This document shows, piece after piece, positions 61,284 to 64,000 of a stretch of 64,000 nucleotides of DNA (position 1 is the stretch's first letter; each line of letters opens with the position of its first letter). The stretch spans positions 43,479 to 107,478 of the forward strand of contig JBJOIT010000003.1 of assembly GCA_046046915.1 (NCBI GenBank), written 5' to 3'. This DNA comes from JBEEJZ01 sp046046915. Lineage in GTDB: Bacteria > Pseudomonadota > Gammaproteobacteria > Burkholderiales > Burkholderiaceae_C. The notes beneath the pieces were generated by a model. That model saw only the letters and a list, made by a program, of their open reading frames with translations, made no database searches and had not been told where the DNA came from. Made by a program: the position numbers and the translations under genes.

Positions 61284-62444
61284 TCACTTACCGGCAGGCG
61301 TAGACGGCATCACAGCAACATCAGCCTTCTTGCCAGACCCGGGCTCCTTGTAGATCGTGACCTTCTGGCCCGGCGACAACACATGTACCCCAGCACTGAC
61401 CACTTGCATCCCCGGCTGCAAACCCGAGGTGATTACCGCATCGTTGCCATCAGCCGTGTTGACTTGCACATGTTGTGCACGAACTGACATGCTGCCACTC
61501 TCGAGTACCCACACGGCTGACTGCTTGCCGTCCAGCCACAGCGCGGAGGTAGGCAGCTTGATAGCGTTCAAGGCCGCACGCTCAGGCGTTTGCAGATTCA
61601 CGTAAGCAGTCGCGCCCAGGGGCCATTCAGCCCTCTTTTCAAGGGACGCCTTGACCAAAAAGGTGCGTGACACGGGTTCGGCACTTGCCGCCAGCTCTCG
61701 AATCTGGCCCTTGATCACACGGTCACTGCCCCATTGCTGCAGGTCCACCTGGCTGCCAACCTTGACTGCGGCCAATTTATCCTCAGGAACGGAAAACACC
61801 ACGTCCCGCACACCATCCTGAGCAATGCGGACCACGGGCATCCCTGCTGCCAGCACCTGGCCAGGCTCTGCCTCCACAGCGGTGACCACGCCCGACACAT
61901 CCGCTCTCAACTGGGTATAGGCAGCCAGGTTGGTCTGACTACCGAGTTGGGCCTGTGCCTGGTCCAGCTGAGCCTGCGCCGCCCTCCATGCCGCTTCGCG
62001 ACGATCCAACTCGGCGCCGCTGATGAAACCCTGCTCCCTCAGCTCCTTAAAGCGCTTCAGGTCGGCCGCAGCCAAGTCACGCTGGGTCGTCGCAGCAGTC
62101 ACCTGCGCGCGAGCACCCTCCTGGGCCAATTGGTAATCCTGCACATCGAGCTGCGCCAGCACCTGACCGGCGGTCACACGCTGTCCAAGCTCAACGTGCC
62201 GCTTGACCAACTTTCCGGTCACCCGAAATCCCAACCGTGACTCCATCCTGGCGCGCACCTCGCCTGCGAAGGTCAGGCCTTCATTCATGCCACTTTGAGC
62301 CACAGTCATGACACGTACCGCACGTACCGGCTCAACCGTGGGGGCAGGCTTGGAGCAAGCCGTCAACAACAAGGCTGCGCAGATGAACAGGGCAAGGGAG
62401 GCATAGGTCGGACGCAAAGGCGTCGGGTTCAGCAGCTTGAACAT
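61284..62444 (-). CDS. RND efflux periplasmic adaptor (membrane fusion protein)
   Basis: A lipoprotein of 386 residues with signal peptide and lipobox (LFICAALLLTAC, Cys30). The lipoyl-like half-motifs GKLVKRHVELGQRVTAGQVL and AVEAEPGQVLAAGMPV flank an alpha-helical hairpin (about residues 80 to 165), and beta-barrel strands follow. It bridges the RND pump to an outer-membrane channel. The start may instead be an ATG eight codons upstream (MFSTTHPT); neither has a clear ribosome site. A palindrome lies in the divergent promoter region. Confidence 0.9.
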   Translation of the reverse strand: MFKLLNPTPLRPTYASLALFICAALLLTACSKPAPTVEPVRAVRVMTVAQSGMNEGLTFAGEVRARMESRLGFRVTGKLVKRHVELGQRVTAGQVLAQLDVQDYQLAQEGARAQVTAATTQRDLAAADLKRFKELREQGFISGAELDRREAAWRAAQAQLDQAQAQLGSQTNLAAYTQLRADVSGVVTAVEAEPGQVLAAGMPVVRIAQDGVRDVVFSVPEDKLAAVKVGSQVDLQQWGSDRVIKGQIRELAASAEPVSRTFLVKASLEKRAEWPLGATAYVNLQTPERAALNAIKLPTSALWLDGKQSAVWVLESGSMSVRAQHVQVNTADGNDAVITSGLQPGMQVVSAGVHVLSPGQKVTIYKEPGSGKKADVAVMPSTPAGK

Positions 62445-62484
62445 GGTCGGATGGGTCGTTGAAAACATGAAAATTATTTTAATG

Positions 62485-62494
62485 ACCAATTGGT
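62485..62494. promoter_or_regulatory. palindromic operator candidate between the RND operon and hpnC
   Basis: ACCAATTGGT is a perfect 10-base palindrome in an AT-rich stretch about 40 bases upstream of the adaptor start. Such sites are typical of TetR-type regulators of RND pumps, but no tetR gene is seen in the window next to it. Confidence 0.45.
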
Positions 62495-62552
62495 TAGTTA
62501 TTGAATGAACGGGGGAAATGGGTGCACTGGTGCTGGCGATAACATCAGCCGC

Positions 62553-63386
62553 ATGGCCGAGCATTACGAAAACTTTCCCGTCGCCTCTTGGCTGTGCCCG
62601 CCCTTGCTGCGTCCGCCCATTTCGGCCATTTATCGCTTTGCGCGTACTGCTGACGACATTGCCGACGAGGGCCATGCATCCCCCGCTGATCGCCTGAAAG
62701 ACCTGGGTGCCATGCGGGCCGATTTACTGGCTGTTGCGGCCGGTCGCCAGCACAGCGGCCGCTGGCCAGAGGTCTTTGAGACTCTGGAATCCATGCTTGT
62801 GCGGTGGGGCCTGCCGGTGCCCCTGCTGGCGGATCTGCTCGATGCCTTTGAGCAAGACGTGATCAAAACCCGCGATGCCAGCGGCTATCACGACATCGCC
62901 GAGCTTCTGGACTACTGCCGTCGCTCTGCCAACCCAGTAGGACGCCTGCTACTGCACCTTTACGGTATGGATGACGATGAGTCGCTCCAACAAAGCGATG
63001 CCGTCTGCAGCGCCTTGCAGCTCATCAACTTCTGGCAAGACCTGAGCGTGGACCTTCCCCGGGGCCGCTTGTATCTGCCTCATCAGGTTTGTCATGCACA
63101 TGGTCTGAACACACAGTCCTTGCAGGTCAGCATCGACACGCCTCAAACCCGGGCGATCGTCGCCGAGCTCGTCGACCACGCACGGGATCTGATGTTGCAC
63201 GGTGCGCCATTGGCCCTGCGTGTGCCCGGCCGAACCGGCTGGGAGCTGCGACTGGTGGTGCAAGGCGGTCTTCGCATCCTTGACAAAATCGAGTCCCTGG
63301 GCTTTGCCACCCTGAGCCAACGGCCCACGATCCGCAAGGCCGACACCCTCTTGATGCTGTGGCGGGCTGTCCGGATGCGCCCCTGA
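62553..63386 (+). CDS. hpnC: squalene synthase HpnC-like
   Basis: Trans-prenyltransferase-like protein of 277 residues. In hopanoid producers HpnC, HpnD and HpnE make squalene from farnesyl diphosphate; HpnC converts presqualene diphosphate to hydroxysqualene. The N-terminal HYENFPVASWLCPP, the first Asp-rich region FARTADDIADEGHA and the second LINFWQDLSVDLPRGRLYLP are present. The ATG 48 bases upstream (62505) is also in frame, but the conserved HYENFP normally lies close to the start, so I chose 62553. The next gene, hpnD, starts 32 bases after the stop. Confidence 0.9.
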   Translation: MAEHYENFPVASWLCPPLLRPPISAIYRFARTADDIADEGHASPADRLKDLGAMRADLLAVAAGRQHSGRWPEVFETLESMLVRWGLPVPLLADLLDAFEQDVIKTRDASGYHDIAELLDYCRRSANPVGRLLLHLYGMDDDESLQQSDAVCSALQLINFWQDLSVDLPRGRLYLPHQVCHAHGLNTQSLQVSIDTPQTRAIVAELVDHARDLMLHGAPLALRVPGRTGWELRLVVQGGLRILDKIESLGFATLSQRPTIRKADTLLMLWRAVRMRP

Positions 63387-63418
63387 AAACCGGGCCTCCG
63401 AATGGCGACAATCAGCCC

Positions 63419-64000
63419 ATGACCCCCGAGCAATACGTACAACAAAAGGCCGCCGCCTCGGGCAGCAGCTTTTACTACGCCTTTTTATTTTTACCCAAGG
63501 CCCGTCGGGCAGCCATCACCGCTTTTTATGCGTTTTGCCGGGAAGTCGATGATGTGGTCGACGACGTTGAAGACCCAGGCGTGGCCAGCACCAAGCTGGC
63601 CTGGTGGCAAAAAGAGGTGGCCTCTGCCTATGCCGGTCAGCCGACGCACCCGGTCATGAAAGCATTGATGCCACTGGCGGCTAGCTACCAGATCGAACAA
63701 AGGCACCTGCAAGCCGTCATCGAAGGCTGTCAGATGGACCTGTCGCAAACGCGCTATCTGGACTACCCGGCCTTGCAGCGTTACTGCCACCTGGTTGCAG
63801 GCGTCGTGGGCGAGGTGGCGGCCAGCATTTTTGGCCAGACTCAGCCTGAGACCACGGCTTACGCACACCGCTTGGGCCAAGCCTTTCAGCTCACCAACAT
63901 CATTCGTGACGTGGGCGAAGACGCCATGCGGGGCCGCATCTATCTGCCGGTCAATGAGCTACAGCAGTTCGACGTGAAAGCGCACGAAATCCTGAAACGC
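63419..64000 (+). CDS. hpnD: presqualene diphosphate synthase HpnD (partial, runs off the right edge)
   Basis: The first 194 residues of an HpnD-type enzyme, which condenses two farnesyl diphosphates to presqualene diphosphate. The start MTPEQYVQQKAAASGSSFYY, the Asp-rich region FYAFCREVDDVVDDVED and the second region LTNIIRDVGEDAMRGRIYLP are complete. The C-terminal part is outside the window. It follows hpnC in the usual hopanoid order, and hpnE would be expected next. Confidence 0.93.
   Translation, partial: MTPEQYVQQKAAASGSSFYYAFLFLPKARRAAITAFYAFCREVDDVVDDVEDPGVASTKLAWWQKEVASAYAGQPTHPVMKALMPLAASYQIEQRHLQAVIEGCQMDLSQTRYLDYPALQRYCHLVAGVVGEVAASIFGQTQPETTAYAHRLGQAFQLTNIIRDVGEDAMRGRIYLPVNELQQFDVKAHEILKR

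Overview
The window looks like chromosome of a Burkholderiales betaproteobacterium, most probably a member of the Comamonadaceae (Rhodoferax, Limnohabitans or Polaromonas type; the genus cannot be fixed by reading alone). The evidence is the gene orders (tig-clpP-clpX-lon, cysS-glycosylase-accA-tilS-lysC, phaC-phaA-phaB), the box benzoate pathway with a BoxR regulator, and the generally high G+C coding style. I see no insertion sequence, prophage, integrase or CRISPR array; almost every kilobase is filled by ordinary genes.

Region 1 to 19119 is a compact benzoate catabolic island. On the minus strand boxR is followed by boxC, boxB and boxA and then a translationally coupled beta-oxidation set (enoyl-CoA hydratase, 3-hydroxyacyl-CoA dehydrogenase, second crotonase, MaoC hydratase, 3-oxoadipyl-CoA thiolase, the last cut by the left edge). 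On the plus strand, divergent from boxR, lie a DUF4863 (hydroxylaminobenzoate-lyase-like) gene, boxD, benzoate-CoA ligase, an alpha/beta hydrolase and a five-gene ABC importer of the branched-chain amino acid/aromatic acid type. Together they would import benzoate, activate it to benzoyl-CoA, epoxidise and hydrolytically open the ring, and deliver acetyl-CoA and succinyl-CoA. A consensus-like promoter in front of boxC is filled with TGCA boxes, the expected BoxR operator.

Region 19.1 to 34.8 kb is mixed: a DUF4287 protein, an Mg2+-type P-ATPase, the polyhydroxybutyrate operon phaCAB (which would consume acetyl-CoA), PgeF/YfiH, an FAH-family hydrolase, an orphan TonB, a heme-binding HbpS/GlcG protein, a Bax-inhibitor-1 protein, an unrecognised HTH/coiled-coil protein, LysE, YebC, an AGE-family epimerase and a GNAT acetyltransferase.

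Region 35 to 58 kb is core housekeeping: tRNA-Ser, lysC, tilS, accA, a DNA glycosylase, cysS, a TPR protein, two cyclophilins, lpxH, a GAF/HD-GYP phosphodiesterase, a large DUF349 protein, a lytic transglycosylase, glyA with a clear ZTP (pfl) riboswitch, nrdR, a DUF3297 protein, tRNA-Gly/Cys/Gly, and the protein quality-control cluster lon, clpX, clpP, tig with tRNA-Leu. Candidate sigma-32 promoters precede lon and clpP. The last part (58.1 to 64 kb) holds an RND efflux pump with its adaptor and, divergently, hpnC and the start of hpnD for squalene/hopanoid synthesis.

The most noteworthy signals are the BoxR promoter/operator architecture, the ZTP riboswitch with a compensated P1 helix, the candidate heat-shock promoters, intercistronic hairpins on both sides of boxB, and the small HTH/coiled-coil gene behind the Bax-inhibitor-1 gene. 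I found no convincing wholly new biological system.
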